From: Podocnemis expansa
Taxonomy: Eukaryota; Chordata; Testudines; Podocnemididae
Length of the DNA: 64,000 nt
NCBI GenBank assembly: GCA_007922195.1
Contig: ML681991.1
Coordinates: 44,285,423-44,349,422, forward strand
Direction: 5' to 3'
In this document: one piece after another, positions 44,701 through 56,700 of the stretch
Layout of the letters: each line of letters starts with the position of its first letter
Numbering within the stretch: position 1 is the first letter of the stretch
The notes under the pieces: model-generated
Told to the model about the DNA's origin: nothing
The model's database searches: none
The model's input: only the letters and a program-made list of their open reading frames with translations
Program-made: the position numbers and the translations under genes

Positions 44701-47700
44701 ACGATGTTAAACTGCAAAGACTCTTTGCAGACCTGGGGGCCAGAGCCTGCAGCGTGGAGCAGCCAGCTCCTGTCTATTGTGCTGTGATTCTGAGGTGTAG
44801 GGGAGAGTGACTAACCTCTGCACTAGGTTGGCTTGCAGCATGTCAGGCGTGCCTGAGGTGGTCTTACTGCCTCAGGAGTGCTGGTGTTAGCAGAGGTGGG
44901 TTGGAAGGAAACGGGGGTGGCGGGAAAGCAGAGTAAAAACCCCCGCAGCTCTGGGCCGTATGACAACATTGCCATAGTGACAGAAGTGCCTTTTGTTTTG
45001 AGGCTCCTGCTCTCAGCAGCCAGCGCCTGGCCTATTCATCTCACCTGCTTGGCTGCTGGCAAGGGAGAAGGACTGAGGAGAGGCTGGTCAGGACTGATGG
45101 ATCCAGACTGATTCCTGGAGGATGAAGATTCCTCATTTCTTAGAGAGACTTGTGCTTTTATTGTGGCTAGTGTACTTCCCCACTGCCCCCCAGCATCCCT
45201 AGTGCATGACCCCATCTCACATGTGTGATACCAGCTACATAGGCTCACACAGGGGCCAGTCTGCAACCTGCAGCTCTGGAGCCGCGTGCGTGGCTGCCCC
45301 CTTGCAGATGCTCCCCTGTGGTTCCTGGCTGAAAACTGCTCTCTGGTGATTTGGTCTCTTCGATGTCCCATACTTTTAAATTGTGGGAGTTAACGTAACA
45401 TTTTTGCGCTCCCTCTGATCTCAAGTGAACCCAGTAAATCTGACCGCATTAAACACCCTGATCTGATTCTTTTCCACCATTTGTCCATAGCCGTATATTC
45501 TGCTCCGAAAGATTCTTAAAAAAGATGATTGGGTGGGGTTATGTTTTCAATTAACATAAAGGACTCCAGAGCCATTCTTCCCCCCACACCCTGTCTCTAC
45601 TCTTTATTCTTTCTTAGTCACGTTCTCTAAGAAAGGAAGGGAAAGGTGAATATTACCTCCTCCCTGTCCTCACTGTTCTTCCAGAATGAGTTCTGCTCTC
45701 TGCTTATTCATTCAACTCTGTCCTCCTTTCCCTTCACCAGCTTCATCTCAGCTGATGCTGTCAAAACCAGCTGCCATGACCCTGACTTAATAACAGATAT
45801 GTGCGGGCAGATATCCTCTGATGAGTGAGGACATTGTAGCAGTATCTTGCGAATGCTGGCTGGTGTCAAGGGCAACAAAGCCTTCTCACGGAGCTGTTGT
45901 TTCCCAGAGGATGTCATTTTCTTCCCTCTGTGTGAGCTTGAAATGCTGGTCTCTCTCTCCAACAGTAGTGTGTCCAGTAAAAGATATTCCCTCCCCTCCC
46001 TTGTCTCTCTCTTTTGGGTGGGGTTATGGAGCTGTGCGTGCAGTGCACAGGTGCTCTTGCTACCCTTCCTTGTGACATTTCAGTAATAGCAAGCCTATTG
46101 ACATCAATGCTGTCTGCTCAGAGATCAGTAAAACAAACAAGGAGTCCTGTGGCACTTATGCAATAAATAAATTTAAGTCTGAGCTTTCATGGGAGAAGTC
46201 TTGCTTAGTCAGAGGTTTTGTTCTTCAAAGTGTCTGACAAAGTGGGATTTTCTCCCATGAAAGCTCATGCAATAAAAAAATCTATTTAGTCTTTAAGTGC
46301 CACAGGACTCCTTGTTTGTTTTCCTGAACTAGACTAACATGGCTGCCCCTTTCAATCATAGAACTCAGTCTCTCTGTTCCTCTTGGTTGCTGTCACTTCA
46401 CAGAATAAAGCAAATCCCTTCACACTGTCTGAGACCAATCCACCCTGGGCCCTGCCCAAGCTCCTGCCACTCCATCTTGTAACCAGCCAACCCCAGATTG
46501 AGCAGTTAGTATGCACCAATCAAAAAGCTGTTTAGAGATTGCAGGGGTGACTCCATTCTACTAAACCACCCTGAATGATCTCAGTGGGATGATAGAAGCA
46601 GACACATCCCACTTGTTGTAACCTTATAACCGGAGCTAGAGGCAAGCTGTGAAATTCGGACTGGAGTGAGATTTCATACTCCATATAGGTTGAGAGGATT
46701 TGGGTTGCACCTCTGAGAAAAACTGGTCCAATGAGCAGTTGGTATGTGGATTTCAGCTCCTTGATTCCAAGGCCAGAAGAGTGATCACCTGCTCTAGTGC
46801 AGGCCAGAGAATGTCTCTGAAATAATTTTTGTTTGAGCTAGGCTCCTAGTAATGTTTGAGGTGTTCAGAACCCGTGTTCTGATTTTGGGCCCACTTTGCA
46901 AAGGTTATTTCTAAAGCAGAATTCAATACCTCTACTCTTAACTCATCCCAGGCGCTTGGGGGTCTGAGAATTGGGACCTTCAGTCCTGCATGGTATTCCT
47001 AGTCCAGAGTACAGTCTGAATTGCTGTGTCCATGTAAGGCAGGGCTTGACAAGACCTGGGCGCCATGGTGACTGAGGTTTGGTCACCAGTGCCCTCTGGC
47101 GACCAAAAATAAAACTGCTGGCTCCTAGCTAGGAGTCAATTTTGTCGAGCCCTGCCATACAGGGTCCCTTTTACGCTGCTTTACTGTCAGAACAACCTCT
47201 CCTGGACTGCTCATGCACAGCCACTAGTGTGTAAAATCACTCCCTGGTATCTACGGTAATGATCTCCCAGCCATCCATGAATAAACACAGGCCGACACCC
47301 GCAAACCCTCAGTCCTAGTTTTGTCTCCCCAGAAATGTGTGTCTCCTCCTGATCAGTGAACACCCGGAAGGTATAAACCAGCTGTGGCCAAACTGTGGCT
47401 CAGGAGCCACATGTGGCTCTTGAATGAAAAAGTGTGTCTCGCAGAAGAACGTCAGCAAATCTTTTTAGTAAGTAAAAGTATATGGCTATATGCCTCAGTG
47501 TGGCTCTTGAAGGTTTAGTAATCAACTTGTGTGGCTCTTGAGTTCCCTAAGTTTGGCCACCCCTGGTATAAACTCACAGACAGTCCAACATTCCAACACA
47601 GCCTAATATAAATGCACCAGCCTTTATCCCCAGTAGGTTCCCCAAACTTCGAACACACACACTGAGGCCAGGAAACCCGCAGCAGCGCCTGCCTCTCCTG

Positions 47701-50700
47701 GCCCCAAAACTGGCTGGGGATCTGGGGCCAGGCTGGAGGCAGCAGGAGCCCAATGAATTATCAGGCCCAGGTGCCGGAACATGGCCAAGGGAGTGTGGCC
47801 TGGGCCCAGGGGGCGTGGCCAGGGCCCGTGCCGTGGGTCTTTTCCAGGGCCAGCAATGTTCCTGCCTTGAGGATCACCTGCAGTTGGGATTCAGGGGACA
47901 GTCCATTTACATTAGGCCTCCAATTGTTTTCTGTTGCTTATATATGAAGTTCAAGTTTAGATCTTCCTTCTTGTCAGAGGATGGCCACTTATTTAGGTGA
48001 TTGTGTCTGAGGTCCATCTGATTATGTGGATACCTCCTTGCATCTGTCTGTCAAAAAGTAGCTTGTGGGCATTATCCGGAACTACACACATTTCAGTAAC
48101 AGTCATACAACAAAGTCTTATAATTTGGCATTCAGCGACATTCCATGCCTTTCAACATGACAGCGATATTCAGCTGATTGAGTTTTCACAGGGCGTGCTT
48201 TGTACAAAATATACTGTAGCTATATAAAAGTGTTGACCATGGGGTAGGGGATGTCACACCCACCGAACCCTTGTGTTGTTAAGAGATTGGCCAGCATCAC
48301 TGGTACGTCATAGGCTCTCCTCAGGCTGGTCTGACTAGATTTTGACCAGTGAAAGGAGTTACACTGGCAAATCTGGAGTGTGAGAGCCTCACTGGTCTCA
48401 ACATTTGAACCCTTTATGGTTTTAATGCCAAGATATGGCTTGCAGACACCTCAGGTCCTAGCATACAGTATTCCATCTTGATTCCCAGAACTGTGGTCTT
48501 CTGACAACCAAGATCCTGTGTTTACTTCATGTTGGGACACGTTACCATACAAGCCACGGCTTCACAGCAAAAGTGACACCAGTCATGGATTATGTTTTGG
48601 CAAACCCTGTTCTAGCCTAACTGCAGAATCCTAGCTGCGCTCAGCTTCCTTTAAGAGCCAGAAAACCCCTATGGGTAGAGCTCACCCAGGGGAATGGCGG
48701 TTGATGAATTTCATCCTCTGCAGTTTATTCTGCAGTGCTCACAACAAGGTCTCTATGCTTGCCAGTATGCTCTGTAGGTGTGCAAAGGGTAGGTCTGGGC
48801 AGCAGAACAGAACATCAAGCCCTTCCTTTCTTTAAAGACCCCTGTGTACTGCACCCTGTGGGTTTCTCAGCCCATTCAAACTGGTGCAATGGATATGTTT
48901 GGAAAGTTCAGGCAGTGAGTTTACTAGATATGGCCAAGGAGCAGCTGAAGAGTTTTTACACAGCAAAAGTAAATCAGATCAATGACAGCCCGGGCAAGCC
49001 ACTGCTCCCAGGGAGGAGTGGACATTAAAACCCAACCACTGAGACCTGATGCAATGGGCAGAGTCTCATGGCTGCATGGAGAAGGTGTCTGTTCAGATGG
49101 GATCAGGGCATAACTGTCCCTGGAAACATTTCTACTCCTGCCTCCCTGCTTCCCGATCAATGCTCATGAAAAGACCTTTATGATGAAAGATGTTCCCTTT
49201 CCATGCTATGGCTTTTGGCGCCTTCCTCCTCTGTGATGGCATCATAGCTGCCAATGTGTGTGGCTGTCCCACAGTTCCCAAACCTACTCCCTTGGGTCAG
49301 AGGGCTTAGCGGCAGGCTCAGGGATGTGACAGGAGAGCAGTGTATGGCGGATATAGATCAGAGTTCCCCTGGTCCCACTGGAGTCTGTGTCTGCCAGCTA
49401 TTGGGATGCTGTGCTTTATTTGGCTGTCTCCAGGCAAGTGACACTGTCTGGTCGCTGCTCTCAGTGACTTGCCTGTAGGTTTTGGACTAGAGCTGGTGGA
49501 TGGTAACATCTTAGCTCTGAGAAACGGGAAAGAGTGTGTGTGGACAGACTGACCAAAGGTCCGGGAAACCCTGAGATGACTAAACCATCAGGTCCTGATC
49601 TGCTCAGGCTGTTTCCATGATGGAGGAACGAGAGAGAAAGGAGAACATGGTTCTGTTTTGTAGCAGTGACTTTACCAGTTTATGCTCAGTTCAAAGCTCT
49701 CTCATCTCTCTGCCCCACTCATACCGCCTCTAACTCCCTGCTCACCCCTGCAGGAGTTGGGGTCTTTTCCTGCCGTCAAACAGTGTTTGCCTCACATGTG
49801 CAGTCATTAAATGAAGTCTAGGATGACTCTTAGATTTCCACAAGGACAATACCTTTCCCCTTCCCCTGGAGATCTCCAAATGCAGGGGACACACAGTCTG
49901 CTGGGATGGTTGGAGGTGGACATGGAGTTAGATTTTGGGTGGATCTTCATGTAGAATTCAAGCCACATAGGCGTTGGCTTGGCTAGTGGGCTTAGGGGAC
50001 TGTGCGATTTCACTAGCTAGTGTCTTGGTATTGCTAAGTCACTCAGCCTGGGCCCTTTGGACCATCAGTTCTAGCCCATCCAGTCTGCAGATTAGAACTA
50101 GAAGGGGGCAAACAGATGGTGATGTGCCCAGCTGTAGGCCCATTAATCTCCTATCCCATATTCTACAGGCATTTGCTGGGGGTTGATATGGGAGCCACGG
50201 AGCAGCAGTCACAGAGCTGAAACCATGTGGCATTGGCCAGCTGATCTGTGGCTTCCTTTACAGATGTTCATGAGGGCCCAGTTCGACTACGACCCCAAGA
50301 AGGACAGCCTAATCCCCTGCAAGGAGGCAGGGCTGAAGTTCAAGACAGGGGACATCATCCAGATCATCAACAAGGACGACAGCAACTGGTGGCAGGGCCG
50401 GGTGGAAGGGTCTTCCACAGAGTCAGCAGGACTGATCCCTTCCCCGGAGTTGCAAGAATGGTATGTTCCAGAGCTGCAGATGACAGCAGCTGGGGGACAG
50501 GGGGCCTCCAGGCTCCATGTGTGGCTCTGAACTTGCCTCTGCATGGAAAGTCCTTCAGAGTGGGGGTTGGCATAGGTACAACTCCTTGGAGAAGCCGTGC
50601 GCAGCTGCTCGGTACAAAGCTTGCTAAATGGTGTCTTTCAGGAAGGGCCATTGGCACCCTCTAACCTTGGCATGGTAACCCATGGCTCTAGCCCAGGGCT

Positions 50701-53700
50701 GCCCCAAGCACCTGGGTGAGGGTGCTCTAGGTTGGGGAAGATGGTACCCTCTGACCCCCATGGCATGAGCACTGGGTTCTCTTTCCTTGCTCTTGCGTGT
50801 GGGAAATCCTTATGCTTCTCAGTTTGGACCAGAACCTGACCTGATCTGCCCTCTCTATCTCCCATGTGGTTTCCTTTGCAGGCGTGTGGCTAGTACCACC
50901 CGGCCTGGGCAGAGTGAGGCCCAGAGCTGCAGCCCCTTTGGGAAGAAGAAGAAGTGCAAAGACAAATACTTGGCCAAGCACAGCTCAAGTAAGTGCCCCC
51001 CCCCCCCATCTGAAGATGATCAGGACCAACTCCTGCAGCACATTAATTGCAGTGCCCTTCCCATCAGGCACCAGGACAAGTGCTCGAGATTCTGGTGGTT
51101 ACACCAAGCACTGGGCTCTGTAGGGTTGTTGCATGGGTTGGACAGCAAGGCGCCCTCTCCAGTGTAAAGCAGTCAAGTGACTCCGAGTCACCTGGTAAAT
51201 GACTCTCCGTTATTTTCCCCTGGGTTATCGCCACTTGCTTGCAAAGCAGCCGGCAAGGAGTCAGGACAAGTTGGTTTTGTGTACATTGCTGCTTTTTTGT
51301 TGCAACTCAAGGTGGGCAGGAGATGCCATTTGGGTTTAAGCATGTACATTCCCAGCCCAAACTCACTGGAAATAAAGAGCTACATAGAAATGGCTTTCCT
51401 GGCTTCTGGTATTGGGGAGGATGGTGCTGCCTCTAGGTGTTTGCTTTATAAGAGCAAGATCTGTGTCTTTTGCTATCTGTCCCAGGCCCATGTGTGTTAA
51501 CACCAGCTGGATGCAGAATTATGTCCCAGTTCAGGAGGGATGGAGGCAGCCTGTTGTTGAACCAGAAAAATGGTCCCCAGTCCAGCCCCTCCTGCTGGGT
51601 CCACCACCTGGTCTTTGCCTATCTCACTCATTCACCTCAGAGATTTTGCTCTCCTAGGAAGAATGGTGAACCCCATTCTTCCCTGCACTGTCTTCTCGTT
51701 TAACCTGTGCAGTGACAGCTGAATGTTGCCCCACTGCTTTACATCCCCTCTGCATGTGACAGTACAAGGCCAGAGGTAACCAGCTCTGTGGTTTGAATTC
51801 ACAGGAGGGCGTAGAGCCCACAACCACAGCCAGAGGCCAGTAGAGTGCATGCATGAGGGGTGCCGAGCTTCTTTAAAATCTGGGTTGTTGGTTTGTGGTG
51901 ACATGCATGTTGAGCGTGGGAGCTGCTCCCCTGGAAACTGAGCTAATTATGGCTCTTGTCATCAGCTGCAACAGGACAAACACAGACCCCTAAACTAGGT
52001 CCTGGCTGGCCAAAGCTTTTCAGTTTCTTTGGTCTTAAAACTTTGCAACAGATCAAAAATCTGTTCTCTCAACCAGAGAGGGCCCTTCCTTTTCTCACCT
52101 TCATCCAGGAGCCCAGCCAAGCAAACTCTGCTTGATTACACAATAAACTGCTTGTACTAGTGAGATTTTAATGCACCAGGACCTGAAACAGACCTGTCAT
52201 GACCCAGTGCCAACTATGTCCCAGAGAACTGAGCGATGGGGAGTGGAGAGTCCCGCCACCGGAGCCTGCAGACATGTTGGCGCCTGTCTGGGCCTGCAGG
52301 CTGGGAGACATGGACAGTGGGGCAGTAAATCAAGGGGATAAATAAAGATCCTCAGGGGAATAACTAAGATCCCTATAACTCATTCAGCTATAAGTTAGTC
52401 TGGTAGCTTCCAGTCTGTCTGCCCTGGGCTCCAGACTCTGCAGATGACCAGCTATTTATTGTATAATGGACATGAAATGGATGTTGCCTAATAGATTTTT
52501 TCAGTACAAGGAACCAAACTGAAAAATTGGCTACAGGGGTAGGGGAGTGGAAGGGAGAGGAAAGTGGGAAGAGATCAGACTGGTTCAAGCCAAGCATGGT
52601 GGTGGTGTTTATTTCTTGCCAAAAAAAAAAAGTCATTCTGGATTTATTGATTTGTTTTGAGGTGTTTTTCAGTATCTTTGCTAGTCTGTTAAAGAAAATC
52701 TGCAGACTGAAATGAAAAGCCATCTCGAAAGGAAACTTCAAAACATTTCATTTCATTTTGACTTTATAATGTCCCCATTTTTTAACCCAGGCTATTCACA
52801 AATTTGGAAATTGTTTTGGTGCCCTACAAAACACAAGTCACTGTGGACCTTAGTTCCCTATGCTTAAAATGGGGCTAATAATCCTGACCTTTGTCAAATG
52901 ATTGGCGGTCTGCTCATGAGGAGCACAGCATGAGAGTGAGGAGATGGTGGCATTGTATAGACCAATGTGTCCCAGCGGCCCTGGGCAGGACCTGTCCTGT
53001 TCTTGCATCTGAACTGGTTCTAATGCTCTCTTCTTTCCATTCCAGTTTTTGACCAGTTGGATGTGATTTCATATGAGGAAGTAGTGAAGCTGCCAGCCTT
53101 CAAGAGGAAGACCTTGGTGCTGATAGGTATGGCCCTGCCTCTTCTCTACTCACTGTGCTGTTCTGGCCATCATCCCTGTCCATCCCAACCCTGACAGAAT
53201 GGTTTTTTTTTTTGTTTGTTTGTTTGTTTGTTTTTTTTTAATTGGAGCTTGATAGAGCATTTCCACCAGAGAACCTTGCTGGCCGGGGTTAGGCTAGTGT
53301 ACTTCCACTGATTTAAGTGAACTTTGGGTGAAATCCTTGATCCTTAAAGTAACATCAGCAGAAGGGTTTAAGACCTACATGTGGCCAGAGTGAAGTGTAT
53401 TCTTCAATAGATGGAGAGATTCCTCTGGATTCTATTATTATCCCCACTCCCCCCATGTGTAGATCAGCCCCTGCTGGTGGTAAGGTAGAAATTAGCATCC
53501 ACTCATTCCAGAGCTGGCCTGGCATCTTCAGACACTCATGTGCTGGTGAGGCAACACAGAAACCTGCTGGTAGAAACACCCCGACTCATGGTGATGATTG
53601 CAACTGTAGAGGGAACGTGGAGGATGAGGGCCAAGGGCCGACTGCACTGGGCAGAAGAGGATGGGCTTTGTGCTCAGGGTTTTGAAAACAATGCAGAGGT

Positions 53701-56700
53701 GTGATGGGTTGGGGGGGGGTTGTTTTTTGTTTTTGTTTTTAATGCTGCCACCTGTTTACACCTAAGAGTGGGGATCAGGCCCATTCCTGAGTCTTGGACA
53801 ACACAGACCGCATGATCTGAGACTTTGAGTGTATCTACATGGGGAGGCTCAGGAAAGTTATTCTGAATTAACTTTTAAAGTGTATTAGTTAAACCATATT
53901 AAACCCCATCTGGACAGATTTGTTTAGAATTAAAGAGGCCTTAAGTTGGTTCATCATAATTCACTTTAAACAAAACCTAATTAAGACCCCTTTAATTCTG
54001 AATGAGAGTCCAGATGGGTATTTGAAGTGGTGTAATTAATTCATTTCAAATTCATACCTGTAGGTTAATTTGGATTAACACTCCTGAGTGTCCCTGTGTA
54101 ACAAAGCCCTAAAATCAAGATCCTGAGAAGTATTTAGGTTCTTAATTCCTATCAATTCCACTGGGCATTTGGCACCTGTATCCCTTGGAGGATCTGTGCC
54201 TAACTTGTTAGCAGCACAGGCTGTGTGTGGTTCATTCCACAGAGAAGGAGATGGATGGGGGTTGGAGGGGAAATGCTTTGTCCTGCTTTCTGTATTGAAA
54301 ATAATGGGGTCTCCTGTCTGCAGTATCTGTTACAATCCAAAGGTGCCAAGAGGTTCAGCTGTCCGCTCTGGCCAGCCGTTATCCTATTTTTTTCTTGGAG
54401 TGGGCTCAGGGACTCACCAGGGATGGAGATTTCTCACCCTTCTCAATCCCTGCCTGCTTTCTCCCAGACCTCCTCCCTCCGAATTGGGGTTCTTCTCTTA
54501 CTCCTCCCGTGTGGCTGCTGGGATCCCCACCCTCCCCTCTCAAGCCTTTCTTGGTGGGCACTGACCTCCCACCCCTCTCATCCTCTTGCGCAGGTGCAAG
54601 CGGGGTTGGTCGCAGTCACATTAAGAATGCTCTGCTCAGCGAGAACCCAGAGAAGTTTGGATATCCTGCTCCCTGTAAGTAGTCATACAAGCACCCCCTC
54701 ATGGGGTCAGTCTCTGCCCTTCCTCGGTGCCTCCCTGCTCTGGCTCAGCAGTCAGTGTGCCCAGACCTAGCCATTTTAAACCCTAGGAGGGAGATGTACC
54801 AAGGGGATGCAACCTTAATCCACACCTGGGCTAGCAGACTGCCGGGTGGTGTGGCTCTAAGGGGCCAAAATGCTGTTTCAGGGGATGTACCAGTGGAGGG
54901 ATACAAAAATAGTCCCTGTTGAAAAAAGTGGCACTTTAAGCCGTTTCTAAACTAGATTTTCTGTGCTGAATGCAGGGCATACAGGTCAAGTGGTGGGGGT
55001 AGTGATGTGTGTGACTTTGGAGTGACTTTTGTGTGTAAATTCCAGCAGAGAGCGCCACACCACTTAGACACAGGGAGACATAGACTTGGCCTTGAAATCA
55101 CAGCTGCCACTGGCCATCTCAGTGGTCCCACCACACGGAGTTAGGGGCTTTTGCTGTGTTTCGCTAGTGTTGCTAAAGAGACTCTGGTGGCTGACTTCAG
55201 TCTTAGGCCTACCAGGTGCTTGCTGGGTAAATGGGGCCTGCTTCAGCCCCAAGAGTTAGGGTGGTAGCTTCCCTTCCCACTGAGGAACGGATTGGGTTCA
55301 GATTGGCTCTGTGTTTGTTCCTGCCCTAATTCCTGAGCGTTGTGGCAAGGGTCAAGGTCAGCCAGACAGGAGCATGCCCAGCTGGGCCCATGCTGGAGAA
55401 TGGGCTGGCTTTTCAGAGGATAGGCGGTGCCAGGAGACTGGCATCAGAGCTAGTAAAACACTGCTTTCTCTCGGCATTAAAGGAAAGTTGTCAGTTACAA
55501 AGCATGCCTCCCAAGTAGCTTCCAGGACTCCAGTTGATGCCTGGCCTGATTTCTCTGTGAAGGATGGACCTTCAGAGAACCACTTTGGCAGGAGCCCCTC
55601 TTCCCCAGTTTTGGGGCTTGCGGTGACCTCAGCTGGCCAGAGAACAAGCTCAGCTTTGCAGGGCTAATTGCTAGGGGCAGGATTTTGGCCATAGTTATAG
55701 GCAAAACAGTTGAGAGATGGGGTGCTCAGTACTCCAGGCTCCCTTAGGTCAGCAAAAGGCAGACCACATCAGACAGCAAAATCTCTGCTCTGGCCTGTTA
55801 AAGGGCCCTCTTCTCTTCACCGAGTGCTCAGCTCTGGCTGCCACCTCCTGGCCTCTCTCAGGAGCCAGCTGTGCCGCCACTTTGGAAAATGTGACTCAAA
55901 GTTGCTCTGTGAATCAGAGGCTGCCCTTGGTGTAGATTAGTTCAGCAGCCATCCCTCCCTCCTGCTCAGTGGTCACCTTGGCACGAGCTGGTGGGATCCT
56001 TTGTCACCATGAATGGGGCCATCACCCCTTTTGGTGTGGCACAGATCAGTTACCAGCTCTCCTGCTCCTCCAGACACCACGCGCCCCCAGAAGAAGAATG
56101 AGGTGGACGGGAAAGACTATCACTTCATCTCCACAGAAGAGATGACCAGGGGCATCTCTGCCAATGAGTTTCTGGAGTTTGGGAGCTACCAGGGGAACAT
56201 GTTTGGCACCAAGTTTGAAACCGTGCACAAAATCCACCAGCAGGATAAAATTGCCATCCTGGACATTGAGCCCCAGGTAAAGGAAGGGGGTGGGGGGGTG
56301 ACTTTTTCAGGGTTGGAGTTTGAAAGAAAACTGCTGTGTTTCATGGGTGCAGCTTTAAAGCCACATTTAACTGTCTGTGCAGCTTTATATGAGGGTGCAA
56401 AGAGAATTGAACCATCTGTTTTCCCAGCTGTAGCCACCAGTCAGGCAGGCAGAACACTGGGGCCTTTCACTCGTGGGCTTGATGTTAGTGCCTGGATGAA
56501 AAACATATGGCAGGGAGGGGCTGAGGGAAACAGCTAGGTAGTAGAAGAGCAGACTGTTTGGTTAGGAGAGTTGTGTGTGGTGGAGAGCAGGGGCGCTGTA
56601 GGAGGGAGGAAAATAACCACACAGAGAGAACCAATTGGTCAGCTGCATGTATGCCCCCCGGCTGGGCAGATACCTTGGGGCGAGGCTGCTCTGATGGCCC

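Larger units (their letters stand above)
44018..50263 (+). other. MPP1: MPP1 intron 5 (6.2 kb)
   Basis: GTAGGT…CCTTTACAG. It holds a foldback repeat and two hAT elements between 46128 and 47565. 44020-46120 and 47600-50260 show nothing recognised. Confidence 0.85.
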
